The position numbers and the translations under genes are program-made. A stretch of 64,000 bases of DNA from Symbiodinium natans (lineage: Eukaryota; Sar; Dinophyceae; Suessiales; Symbiodiniaceae), in assembly GCA_905221605.1 (NCBI GenBank), contig CAJNDS010002338.1, positions 310,372-374,371 of the forward strand, given 5' to 3'. Numbering within the stretch: position 1 is the stretch's first letter; each line of letters begins with the position of its first letter. Below are positions 40,745 through 62,371 of the stretch, in pieces. The notes beneath the pieces were generated by a model that was not told the origin of the DNA, ran no database searches, and saw nothing but the letters and a program-made list of their open reading frames with translations.

Positions 40745-42165
40745 GAGCACGAAAGCGCTCTACTGTACCAATGCTTTAGGCCCAAAAGTGCAAAAACGCT
40801 GTACTGTCCCAAAAAACACAATTTTTTTAAGCCAGAACAAGCAAAAATGCTGCGCTGTCCAAAAAAAGCAAAAAACCAAAGTTTGGAGAGTACAGCACTT
40901 TCGAGGCCTGGGACTGCAAAAACGCTGTACTGTCCCAAAAAAAACAATGTTTTTAGGCCAAAAACTGCAAAAATGCTGTACTGTCCCAAAAAAACCAAAA
41001 AAAACCAAAGTTTGGAGACCTCCAGGCCCTGGAGGAGCCCAAGGTCTCCAAACTTTGGTTTTTTTGTTTTTTTTTTTGGACAGTACAGGATTTTTGCACT
41101 TTTTGCCTTAAAAAGATTAGTTTTTTTGGGACAGTACAGCACTTTCGAGGCCTGGGACTGCAAAAACGCTGTACTGTCCTCAAAAAACCAATGTTTTTAG
41201 GCCAAAAACTGCAAAAAAGCTGTACTGTCCCAAAAAAACCAAAACAACCAAAGTTTGGAGACCTCCAGGCCCTGGAGGAGCCCAAGGTCTCCAAACTTTG
41301 GTTTTTTTTGTTTTTTGGGACAGTACAGCATTTTTGCACGTTTTGCCTTAAAAAGATTGGTTTTTTTGGGACAGTACAGCACTTTCGAGGCCTGGGACTG
41401 CAAAAACGCTGTACTGTCCCAAAAAAAACTAATGTTTTTAGGCCAAAAACTGCAAAAACGCTGTACTGTCCCAAAAAAACCAATGTTTTTAGGCCAAAAA
41501 CTGCAAAAATGCTGTACTGTCCCAAAAAAACCAAAAAAACCAAAGTTTGGAGACCTCCAGGCCCTGGAGGAGCCCAAGGTCTCCAAACTTTGGTTTTTTT
41601 GGTTTTTTGGGACAGTACAGGATTTTTGCACTTTTTGCCTTAAAAAGATTGGACAGTACAGCACTTTCGAGGCCTGGGACTGCAAAAACGCTGTACTGTC
41701 CCAAAAAAAAACCAATGTTTTTAGGCCAAAAACTGCAAACATGCTGTACTGTCCCAAAAAAACCAAAAAAAACCAAAGTTTGGAGACCTCCAGGCCCTGG
41801 AGGAGCCCAAGGTCTCCAAACTTTGGTTTTTTTGGTTTTTTGGGACAGTACAGCATTTTTGCACTTTTGCCTTAAAAAGATTGGTTTTTTGGGACAGTAC
41901 AGCACTTTCGAGGCCTGGGACTGCAAAAACGCTGTACTGTCCCAAAAAAACCAATGTTTTTACAAAAACTGCAAAAATGCTGTACTGTCCCAAAAAAACC
42001 AAAGTTTGGAGACCTCCAGGCCCTGGAGGAGCCCAAGGTCTCCAAACTTTGGTTTTTTTGGTTTTTTTGGGACAGTACAGCATTTTTACACTTTTTGCCT
42101 TAAAAAGATTGTTTTTTTGGGACAGCACAGCATTTTTGCACTTTTTGGCTGAAAAAGCTTCACGG
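40745..42165. repeat. Hairpin-forming satellite, five full units of ~220-290 bp
   Basis: Each unit contains CTGTACTGTCCCAAAAAAACC, AACCAAAGTTTGGAGACC, a CTCCAGGCCCTGGAG core, GGTCTCCAAACTTTGGTT and then the reverse of the first block, GGGACAGTACAG. Palindrome starts lie near 41003, 41246, 41536, 41773 and 41996, with a partial unit near 40875. In the first full unit the 18-base arms 41003-41020 and 41043-41060 are perfectly complementary, and pairing continues into the flanking A/T tracts. Confidence 0.92.
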
Positions 42166-42229
42166 CATGCCTGATGCTACGACAAGCATCATGTGCACAC
42201 TTCCTATTAACTTTTATCGGTTCCGAAAA

Positions 42230-43235
42230 ATATTGGCAGGATTCCTATGAATTCAATAGAGGATTCCTATATATTTTTATAGGATTCCAATCTATCAAAT
42301 TGGTTTCGGATAAAAGCTAAGAGGAAGCCTATTAGAATGAACCTTAACAAATCAAAAAGAACGCGGTGGTAATTCATAGGAAGCATACTAAAATGAGAAG
42401 GATTCTTACTAAGATTAGTTTGAACTAATAGGACTCCTATGAAAAAATAAGATTCCTTTAACAAGAATGAATAGGAATCCTACTAAATGAATATGAGCCT
42501 AAACCAATAGGAATCCCTTTCAAACGAATGAGATCCCTATTAAAATTAATACGAATCCCATTAACATGAATAAGAACCCGAAAATGGATAGGAATCTTAT
42601 TACATTAGAAGGAGAATAATTAAAAACCCCATGAAACTTTGATTCCTATGACTTCAGTGAAAGATTTCTACATATCTTCATAGGATGCCAATAAAGTTTC
42701 ATAGGGTTCCTAATTATCTCAACAAGGCTCCCACTAATGCACTAAGATTCCTATCAGTTTCAGGGCTCTTACTCATGTTAATGGGATTCGTATCAATGTT
42801 TAATAGGGATCTCATTCGTTTGAAAGGGATTCCTTTTGGTTTAGGCTTATAATCAAGTATAATTGGGTTCTCATTAACTCCACTCGGGTTCCTATTCATG
42901 TTAATATGCTTCCTATTCACTTTATATACAGTCCGATCAATTTTAATAGGGTTCCTATGGATTTCAATAGAGGATTCCTATTTTTCTGTTTAAAAGATTC
43001 CAATCAATTTTTATAGTTTGCCTAATTATTGTAATCAGGCTCCTACAAATGTAATATGATTCCTATCAATTTTAAATAGGATTCTGTCATTTGAATAGGG
43101 TTCCCATAGAATTTAATCGAATTAAGGGTTCTCATTCATGTTAACGGGTTTCCTTTTCATTAATTAGATTTAAAGAATCCTATGAACCCCATTAAATTTG
43201 ATAGGAACGCTATTCACATGCATAGGATTTGTATT
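42230..43235. repeat. AT-rich block of direct and inverted AATAGGATTCCTAT-type repeats
   Basis: Short palindromic units like ATAGGAATCCTAT recur throughout. A longer inverted repeat has arms of about 88 bases at 42492-42579 and 42763-42850 with few mismatches. Segments near 42238, 42645 and 42950 are diverged direct repeats of each other. No coding potential. Confidence 0.8.
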
Positions 43236-43237
43236 AA

Positions 43238-43410
43238 ATTCATGGCATGCAATCCACAATTTCGAGCAAATTGTTCAGGTCACTTCTGCTGGAGTTTCTA
43301 TGGGAGTCCCTCCCCCTTTAAACACCACCGCGCAGGGCGGAACCTAGTATTTTTATCTGGAAACCATGCTGACGCGTGGGCGCATGGGGGGGGGGGGGGG
43401 GGGTAGGTAT
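43238..43410. repeat. Dispersed TA-flanked repeat, copy 4
   Basis: Shares GGCATGC, GAGCAAATTGTTCAGGTCAC and CTTCTGCTGGA with the copies near 36.8 and 38.6 kb. The middle is diverged and a poly-G run (43386-43403) replaces the CATGGGGG end. Confidence 0.75.
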
Positions 43411-43430
43411 ATGGTATAATATATTTATAC

Positions 43431-43512
<82 letters not shown>

Positions 43513-43515
43513 AAG
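43411..43515. repeat. (TA)n microsatellite
   Basis: About 100 bases of TA dinucleotide with occasional TGTA and CATA units. Confidence 0.95.
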
Positions 43516-44655
43516 GTAGCATGTCCTTCAAACAAGTATACCTTTAATTTTTATACTTATATTCAGATTTGTTCGTATTCATTCAAGGTTCGACATGCGC
43601 ATATTTTTATTTGCTAACCCAGGCACGGCCGGGTCTGGGTCGAAGACCGGGACCTCCATCCGGTCAAAGTTCACGGATCACCCAGCGGAAATCCATTGGG
43701 CGCTCTGCGGAAGTGGCCTTTCTTAAACGGGGTCTTCTGTGGGGAGCAGCCTTTCTCAAGGGTTGTTTCGCCGCTCTCTAGCTTTTGTTCAATGTTGGCT
43801 TCGAGTTTGCCGGAGAGCGGGATGGCCACTTCTGGCAGTTTCTGCTGTGGAGGCAGGAGGTTGTTTCGGGTCTGACCAGATCCACGTCTCGGCTGTCACT
43901 ATTGTTTATGGTAACCTATGGCAAAAGTCGTGCATTTGACCTCAACCTACGAGGCTCGCTGCTACGAGTCGTCCAGGGAGGCAGAGGCCAAGTTGTCAAC
44001 ATCGTCTCAGGAGAGCACAAAGCAAGTGCGCACAGCACGGGGTCACTGCTCCGAATCTCAGGAGGAGGTCATTTTGCTTTTGTCCCCCAGCGTGCAGAGG
44101 GTCTCCAGTTCGATAGGACTCGGAACCGACCTCAAACCGGTAGCGTACGTCCTCGCTTCGAGCATCCACTGCCACCGAGACCACCTGAGCTGTGCGTGCA
44201 GGCTTGTGCAAGCTTGTGCAAACTTGCGCATCTCAAGCGACTGCAAGTGCAGGCCAAGCCGCTAGCGTGCCACTTTCTCCGACTCGCTGTGGAGGCAGCT
44301 GCAGCAAGTAATGGTTCCAGGAGGTTTCGTCTCGTCGGGTGTCCAAGTCCTAAGCTGCAGCACCATGAGGCCATGTCAGGCGAAAAGCCCCCAAAATGTC
44401 CGACTCTACCACTCGAGATCAACAAGCCTACATATGCACATTCACACGAGCGTCCACACCAGGGCAAAGATCAGCGCGCATGAACAGCAGGACCCCCCCC
44501 ACCTCCGGATTGGAAGATGTCCACGGGGTAAGGTCTAGAGTCTAGAGTGTAAGGCTTGAGGCTTGCAGATGTTTTTGTGGGTGCAGGACAGTGTTGGACA
44601 TGAGGCTTGGCAACAGTCCAGTGAGCGCGCAAACCTGCACCGCTAACTGTTTTCT
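43516..44655. other. No firm gene; a possible minus-strand exon near 44050-44200
   Basis: After a CTCAG acceptor-like site near 44190, two minus-strand frames stay open for about 150 bases and look protein-like. Neither matches a family. The plus-strand 232-codon ORF (43785-44483) has no recognisable features. Confidence 0.3.
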
Positions 44656-45110
44656 GACACGTGCCCCGCTTGACCCACTTGCTCTAGCCACTTTAGTGGA
44701 GAAGGACATTGCCCCACCCACTTGCCCACACCCACTTGCCCCACTTGCCCCATGTTCGGTGGTGTGGCCCTGGCAGTGCGGCAACTCTGTCTCAAAACCA
44801 CCCAGTTTGAGGTAGGCTTGTGGTTAGGTCAGAGCCTGGCCTCAGAGCCTGGCCCGTCTTGCGGAGTTGGAAGCTGAAAGGGGGTAAGGGTTGGTGGGTC
44901 ACACCCTGCCTTGCGCTTGAAGCCATTCGAGGCAATCCATGTGACAAGTGGCAAGTAGCTCTTCCGGCCCACCAAGTGGGGCAAGCGAGGCAAGTGGGGC
45001 AGCATCAACTCTTCTGCAAAAGCAGGCGGGGCAAGTAGGGCAAGTGGGGCAAGTGGGGCAAGTGGGGCAAGTGGGGCAAGTGGGGCAAGTGGGGCAAGTG
45101 GGCAACACAT
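44656..45110. repeat. Second locus of the 9-bp minisatellite, opposing arrays
   Basis: CTTGCCCCA-type units (about 44660-44755) face AAGTGGGGC units (about 44970-45105) across 200 bases. The intervening DNA includes GTTTGAGGTAGGCTTGTGG, related to the foldback repeat at 28.6 kb. The two loci therefore share a composite repeat family. Confidence 0.88.
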
Positions 45111-45621
45111 AGCGATACACAGCAACACCCACACCATGCGACACGACACCTCGCCTCCGTGCCGGCTGGCAGTGTGAAGGAAAGGTGGCACTCCTGCTGG
45201 AGCTGAGCCTCCAGCCTTAGCGAGGCAAACACGGCAAGGCTGGCTGCGAGTCCCTGACGCGGGCCCCTTTTCTTCAGTTTTTGTGGTGGCAAAGATTGTG
45301 CAAAATGGGAGCGGGGATTCCCCCTCCACCCGAATTCCCCGTAACCCTGAGTCAAAGCACTTTTTGAAAAGATCCATTAATTTGCACAAAACTCCGCGCA
45401 GGTCGCGTGAGTGGAGCGATGTCCGTCCTATGCAGACTGCCGGGGAGCCGACGTCTCGGCACCTGGTTTCAAGTGCAGGAGGTTCGTCTGGGTTGGGCAT
45501 TGGGATGGATGGGTGAAGGGTGAAGGAGTCTCAGGAAGTTCCATGCTCCCCCCAAAGTGTTTTGACAAGCCTCGAAAAGCCTTGAAAAGCCTGAGACGCC
45601 TTGCAAAGCCTTGAAAAGCCG

Positions 45622-45756
45622 CGGCACAGGTGAAGTCGAACTCTTCCCACTTTTGCGGGGCTGCCAGCTCCAAGCTCTCAGGGAAGTTGCGGCAGTCGTA
45701 GAGCCCGGGCTGGAGCCTCACATCACAGCCGTGTGCAACCGTGCCTACAATTTTGC
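45622..45756 (-). CDS. Probable single exon of an unknown gene
   Basis: After a TTCGCAG acceptor, about 45 codons read GKIVGTVAHGCDVRLQPGLY, then DCRNFPESLELAAPQKW and EEFDFTCAAA. The composition is clearly protein-like and unlike the flanking DNA. No family was recognised. It lies downstream of the GH3 stop on the same strand and is likely part of a separate gene. Confidence 0.4.
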
Positions 45757-46273
45757 CTGCGAAGTAAAACCAACATAGTGCAGAACGCAGCAGCCTAAGC
45801 TGTTGCATTGGGAAGTGAACAACCTGTAAGCAACAGTAAAAGCAGTGAAGGTGATGGTGTTGTAGGTTATTTTTGCTCACGAAACCAGCATTCAAGCTCG
45901 GACATCACTTTCAGCGGTCCCACTTTGATGCAAGGGTCGGTATGCAGCCTTGGGCACACGCAGGGACATGTGCCCACGTGACCCAGCACTGCTCTCAACG
46001 CTGTATCTTGTGACAGGCATGAAAGATCGTGGCTTAAGCAACATTTCTACACAGGGCTCCTTACAAGAGCATTCATTTTTTAGTTGCAAATTCCACATAA
46101 AGCAGCACAACTGCACTTCGCCAGGGGTCGCAAAAACCAGCACAAAACTGGTTGCGGCAGAGACAAACGCCAGGATTCAGAGCAACTCTCGGCGAAACTA
46201 CGAGCGAGCCGACTGTGCAAACGACTTGAACAAATCTCATGTTGTTGTTGATTGCCGGACTTGCACCATGGTC

Positions 46274-56982
<10,709 letters not shown>

Positions 56983-59770
56983 CGTTATGATGTGGGCAGG
57001 GCTGGCGTATGGACCCGAGCACGATGGCTGAATGGAGCGGATGACCCAAGACCCCCCCCCCCCCCGCTCCAAAGAATCAGAAACGAAAAAGCAAAACCTC
57101 TCAAACCCCGCACACGATGCTTCCGGAGAGAGCCCTGACAAGCCCCAAGAGGAGAGCCCGCGGCCTGGAAGGCCAGCCTCCGTGCAGTAGCCAGTTTTTC
57201 AGGCAATGCCAGCCTCAGTGAAATAATTAGGCTCGGCATTCGAGATCTCGTTTCACAAGGCTTCGGTCTTGTCCTTATTGAAACGGGGAAATGGGCGGAG
57301 CTTTCCGGATTTACGATGGACCACGGTTCATCATGGTGGACCAGTCGTTTCCTACGCAGAGCAGTGAAAACAAGGGAAAATCAGCCAAAATGGTAAATCG
57401 CAGGCTCTGCTATGCTGTGCTGCCATTTTGCTGTCGGGAGGCTGGACAGCTCGAGCGGCCGCCTCGGCTTAAACTCCATACAGCGGACTGTACAACATCT
57501 CAAATGCTCTCTCCACTTTGCGTTGTCAACTTCGTCAAGTGGTGCTTATGAAAAAGGCAATCTCTAGAAGGTGCGCAATGACGAGCAACAGGTCCGCCAC
57601 ACAGGATCAGCGGAGGGCACTCCGACAAGGGGAGACAAAACGAACAGAAGCAGAAGCCCGCACAAAACAAAGCAGCCTCGGGGCGTCTCAGGGCCCCTCT
57701 ATCTCGAACTTTTTTTTGGGGAGAGGACGCCCCAGAAAGGTTGCTGTTGCGTCGAGTTTTGATGTGTTCTGTTTGGAGGTGTTACATCTCCAAGGCACAC
57801 AGGCAGCATCCAGCTGGAGGCCGCCCTCGGAACCACCTAACGCATTTTGCGAGCATAGGGCAGAGTCAGGGCAACGTTGAGTGGAGGAGTTGCTGTGAAT
57901 GGCATGGCAACTGCATGGCAACGAGAAGCAGATTCGCAGATTCTGTGGCTGGGCAGAAAGGCTTGGAAACGAACAATTCAAGGACAAAAATGAGGCAGAT
58001 ATTGGCTTACGTGACGTTTCATTCCCCAAATCAATTCTCAGCACGCATGCACTGTACATGTATCTCGTGTTTGTATCACCGAGAACTCAGAGACGTGGAG
58101 ACAAACTTGCTCAGACACGCAGATTGCACGTCGAACAAACAGTGGTTTTGTGATCTGGACATGTTCAGAGTCGAGTCCGCTTTACTCTGCAATGTCAAAG
58201 ATTTTTCAATTGCCAAGTTACAACCTCCAAAACTTCTTGGAATGATGTCAAGCCAACAGACTGACAACTTAAACTTGGAAAACAACAAAGTGCTCGACAA
58301 GAGTCCAAGAACCGAAAACAATTGAATCGACAGAAGCATTCACGGAAGGCGGGGCAGTCGCGGGGGCCTGAGTGGGTCCCAAGCGCCTCTGCAGATCCAG
58401 GAGGATGGCCTTAGAGCTTAGAGTCTGGCTTTTCTTGGCTTTTTTGAGTGTTTGAAAGGCTTCATGGGGCTTTCTGGGCTGATCTACTGCAAGGATGGGC
58501 TCTGCCGGCAGATGATTTTCCAGAGTCTTCTAGGGCCATGAGGGGCTTGAGCAAGGTTGTCGCTCCACGGAGTACGCTTCAGAGAGGCTGCCAAACAAAA
58601 AAGAATGTTCAGGCCAAGTTTGATTGTTCGGGGGATGGCGTGTTCATTCTGACTGTTCAGTCTGCAGCTGTCAGGGTACCTGTGACCCATGCCGAGTTGC
58701 CGGCGCTCCTTCCTCGCTGGCCTTATACATCACAGTCAAAGTGGGGCCATCTGCTTTTTGGGTATTCCTGTACATCGTTTCAATGAATGCTTACGTGGGC
58801 TTTTGGCTCTGAGGCTCCAGTCTTCCGATTCCTCTTCTCCTTCCCCCAGTCAACTTCTGTCTTCGGGTCAGGGGCAAGGATCCATGTCTAGGTGCTTTGT
58901 AGCTGCGAGTACACAAGTCTGAGCAGGCATGAGATTGAGTCGCGTCTGCTGCTTCGCGTCCTTGAGAAATTGACAATGATCAGACAGTGTTTGCAAAATC
59001 TGCCGCTCCAAAGGAGCCCACCGCAAACAAAATAAAAGAAGATACGTGAAAATAATACACGAACATTTTGGGCAGAAGCGTAGCAATGCAAATTATTCCT
59101 CCGTCTCCAACCCAACCCGGGTGTTCCAAGAGCACTGCACCGAATACGGCTTTTCATACGCCATGACATTGTGGCCCCTCTCCACATGCAGCAAAATATG
59201 ACCCTCGTTTTCACGCCCAAGTCACCTGCTGTGCAGGGTGTGTTTGCTCACGTAGTGTCTACCACAAGAGCAGGAAGGACATCAGAGAAAAGGACAGCTC
59301 AAACCTTTGCCTGTGATTTGTCGTTCGGGCACTTCAGGCACCGCCATCACAACACGTTGACTCAGCAATTGTCTCTCGCAGGTGCGCATATGACATCATG
59401 TAATATCATGCAACAGCATGCAATACCATGCAATAGCATACAATTTCGCTATAGGATGGGAGTGAGCAAGATTTGCAGTGGCAGCTCTCAACGGGAGATT
59501 GCCCCCTAGTAAACGGATCCCTCGCAACATCCCGCAGCAGATCAAAGAGCCAAAGCCGAGCACACAGCAAATGCACAACAACTGCCGAGCGGCCGTGTAG
59601 CCCAAGAGCTCCGAAACGATGAGCTGCGGAGGGCCTCCAGGGCTTCGAGGTGGCTGTTGATGGGGGCATTTTGGGGGGGGGGGGGGGCAATGTGGCGCAA
59701 AAGTCCCGGCAAAAGCTCTCGAGCCTGGAAGCCTTCAGAATGTTCTTTCTCCCGAACCCGTCAGAACATG
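56983..59770. other. No gene recognised; 5' flank of the GH3 gene
   Basis: A C-run (57049-57065) lies just upstream of the GH3 start. Many small ORFs occur but none has a motif. Promoter elements cannot be called; dinoflagellate genes usually lack a TATA box. Confidence 0.4.
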
Positions 59771-59774
59771 TCAC

Positions 59775-60768
59775 ACATGGTATTGGCACGCCATGTCGGC
59801 AACCCTGCATCCAAGGCTCCTCCCAATCCCGCCAGCAGGACCTCACTCGGAAGGTCTGCAGCGCGGCCATTGATGACCTCCAGCTGATACCGAATTTAGA
59901 CCATAGCATAGCCCCCGGGACTAGCCGCTAAGTGCGCACATACGGGGACACTCCACACATCTCCACGGCTCTACGCCTGCAGGACCTCCGAAGAGTGGGC
60001 CGGGGCCAGGGGCCGGCAGGATACCTCTGCACGGCTGCTGCCTGCACGGCCTCCGCGTCCTTCAGGCGTCGGCGAGCCAGCTCCGCATGCGTTGCGCAGG
60101 CCTCCACGGCCACCACCTGCAGTGACTCATTCACTCATTAGTGGGCCTTAGTTCGTTGTGTCATGAATGATCATGGCTTCAAAGCCGACGCGGATGCAAG
60201 TGTTTCTGGTGGATCGCCAATGCTTGCTTCTGAGCTGTGCTGCCTGCTTCTTGGCACGGTCCGAAAGGCGTTGACGCTAGACTACGCTAGAAAGCATGCC
60301 GACTGCAATCGCCCCAATAGAACGATGTTGAAGAAGTGGTCACTTAAGAACAGTAGCTGACCATCTGACCTCTCTGACCTCTCTGGCCCTTTGACGCCAC
60401 TGACCCCTCTCGCACCTCTGACCCCGACCCTCCCGCACCTTGGACGCACCGCTTTGCAAGCAAAGATCTACCTGAAAGAAAATTAGTCAAAACAGTCAAA
60501 ACACAAGCACGAATCGCAGGTGTGTCCTTTGCAAAAGTTTGCAGAGTAAGGTTCTACTGAGCTGCCAATGGTGTCCAAGGTCCACAACCGATCTCCTCAT
60601 AGAGTGCTTGCCATGTGTTTGCACAACTTTTTCTTGCAGCTTGCCCACATGCAGGAATTGCAGCCATGCGCAACACAGCGTGGAATGTCCAGAACCCGGT
60701 GTGCCCTAAAGCGGGCAACCGCCCGCCGGAAAGCATCCATCCGAAGACGATCTGTGGTAAGCGTGTAC
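59775..60768 (-). CDS. Class I SAM-dependent methyltransferase (PRMT-like), four exons found
   Basis: Four minus-strand exons assemble a methyltransferase N-terminal fold like that of protein arginine methyltransferases. Exon a (about 60684-60768, after GCGCAG): YTLTTDRLRMDAFRRAVARF and RVLD. Exon b (about 60559-60595): the glycine loop IGCGPWTPLAA. Exon c (about 60021-60119, after CTGCAG): VVAVEACATHAELARRRL, where the Glu should bind the SAM ribose. Exon d (about 59775-59892): LEVINGRAADLP then SEVLLAGLGGALDAGLPTW. The b-c junction uses a GT donor and reads AAQ-VVAVE in frame. The product would methylate protein or another substrate; the PRMT assignment rests on the DRLRM-AF helix before the SAM loop and is tentative. 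The remaining exons were not identified. Confidence 0.55.
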
Positions 60769-61029
60769 CTGCGCGGAGGAAAGACCAAATGAGAGCGGCC
60801 AACACGTCACAAGCAGAAAACAGTGCATGCCGGCTACAGCCACCGTGAAATGTTTTTTACACCGCCTCCAACCAGGCCCGATGTTAAAATCACAGTAAAC
60901 TCCAACGTCTGAAACTGCAGTTTGGGGTTTTGGTTTCAAAACACGTGTTCCAACGCATGTTGCCCTGCTAACTGCAGCATAAGTCGCCATCCTAAACCCT
61001 AACAACCTACAAACCTCAACCGGCCCTGG

Positions 61030-61134
61030 ACTAAAAATGAAGTCTGCAGGGCACAAAAAGTCCGAGGAGTAGGCGGTACGCTCCTGCGATGTTTGCTCTG
61101 GGATGCGCTGGATGATGGGGTAGCCCTTGCTCAC
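61030..61134 (-). CDS. Possible exon upstream of the methyltransferase exons
   Basis: About 35 codons read KGYPIIQRIPEQTSQERTAY then SSDFLCPADFIF. The composition is protein-like and on the same strand as the methyltransferase exons. No motif recognised. It may belong to that gene or a neighbour. Confidence 0.3.
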
Positions 61135-61139
61135 CGCCT

Positions 61140-62370
61140 TCCAAAAACCTGAGTTTATGCCGTTCTAGTGGCTCAAGTTTTGTCGTGTTTGGGGGCTGAA
61201 AAAACTAAAAAGATCATGCAATGAATGATTACACATAGTGAAGCTCGAGAAAAGCGGCGCTTTGCACTCGCCAGACCGCGGGCCTCCGCCATGGTCTCTG
61301 CCAAGGTTGCCGGGGAAAGCCGCCGCCAAATGTTTCGTACCATGGGGCAGGTATCGCTCTCACATATACACTGAGAAATCATTAGCAACTTTTTCACGAT
61401 TGAGCACCATGCGTGCACATTGGGTAAACCCTAGGTTGGCTCCTGATGTGTTCGACCGCCTGGCTCATTTACGAACCGATTGGACGGATGCCCAGAGAAA
61501 GTGGGCCCAGGCGGGGTTTCGATGCGAACCGCTACATTGAAATACTGCAAGTGGGCTTGAGGACGCAGAATGAAACACACAGAAAATGAAAACCTGCAGT
61601 GTTCTATTCTACACGCCTACCATACTACGAAATTAGAAAAGCGTGCACAGGCAGGACTTTTTTCTTTTCGCCTGGAACATAAATCATAAATCTGCAAACT
61701 ATCGAATAATGGATGAGTCAGTCGTGGCGCAGCGCAAGCTGCTTGCCTTTGAGCCGAGCCTGGCTCGATTCTCGATGTACTTTGACAAGCAATATGAAGT
61801 ACTCATCTGACCGCACCGACCGTATTGTAGAACCGTAGTACCTATCTGTTGTCACTGCACTGCAAATTGCAAACTCAGTGTTCAGCAAAACTGCAAAACT
61901 GCTGAACTTCTGCCCACTTCACGATTCACGATGAGTACAACAAAAAGCACTAAGTACGACTAACAACTTTCACCGCCAGTCTGCGCGCGCGTTTGACAAG
62001 GATCCTGTAAACGCCCCTGCAAGCACTAGTCCGTTACGAATGTACTCGAACAGCAACAAAAAGAAGCACCAGCTAAACGCTCCCTTCTTTTGACTCGTTG
62101 GTGCAGATGCGGATGCAGATCCGCGAAGTAAGAGAGTCGAAGAGACTGGCAGGTCGGCAGGCCACACAAGAATGCTGGACGGATTCTCCAATGGTTTCAG
62201 GCTTCGGCTTGACCCGACAGGGGTACAGCAGGCCAGCATTCTTCAAGCGGGAGCCAAATAGTCGGAAAGGTCCTTTTCCAGTGGGTACGTGCACGTGCAG
62301 AATGAGGATGGGAAGGCTGCCCAGGGCACATCGCAACGCTCGGACGGCTGGAAACCAAGCAGAGAAGGAT
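61140..62370. other. No firm gene; one protein-like minus-strand stretch near 61240-61345
   Basis: Near 61240-61345 the minus strand reads MVRNIWRRLSPATLAETMAE and could be an exon. From 61560 to 62080 the DNA is AT-richer and shows nothing. Confidence 0.3.
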
Positions 62371-62371
62371 C

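Noticed and set aside
61160-61178. Second spliced-leader-like match ending GGCTCAAG
   Set aside because: Only nine consecutive bases match, which is expected by chance in 64 kb on two strands with gaps allowed.
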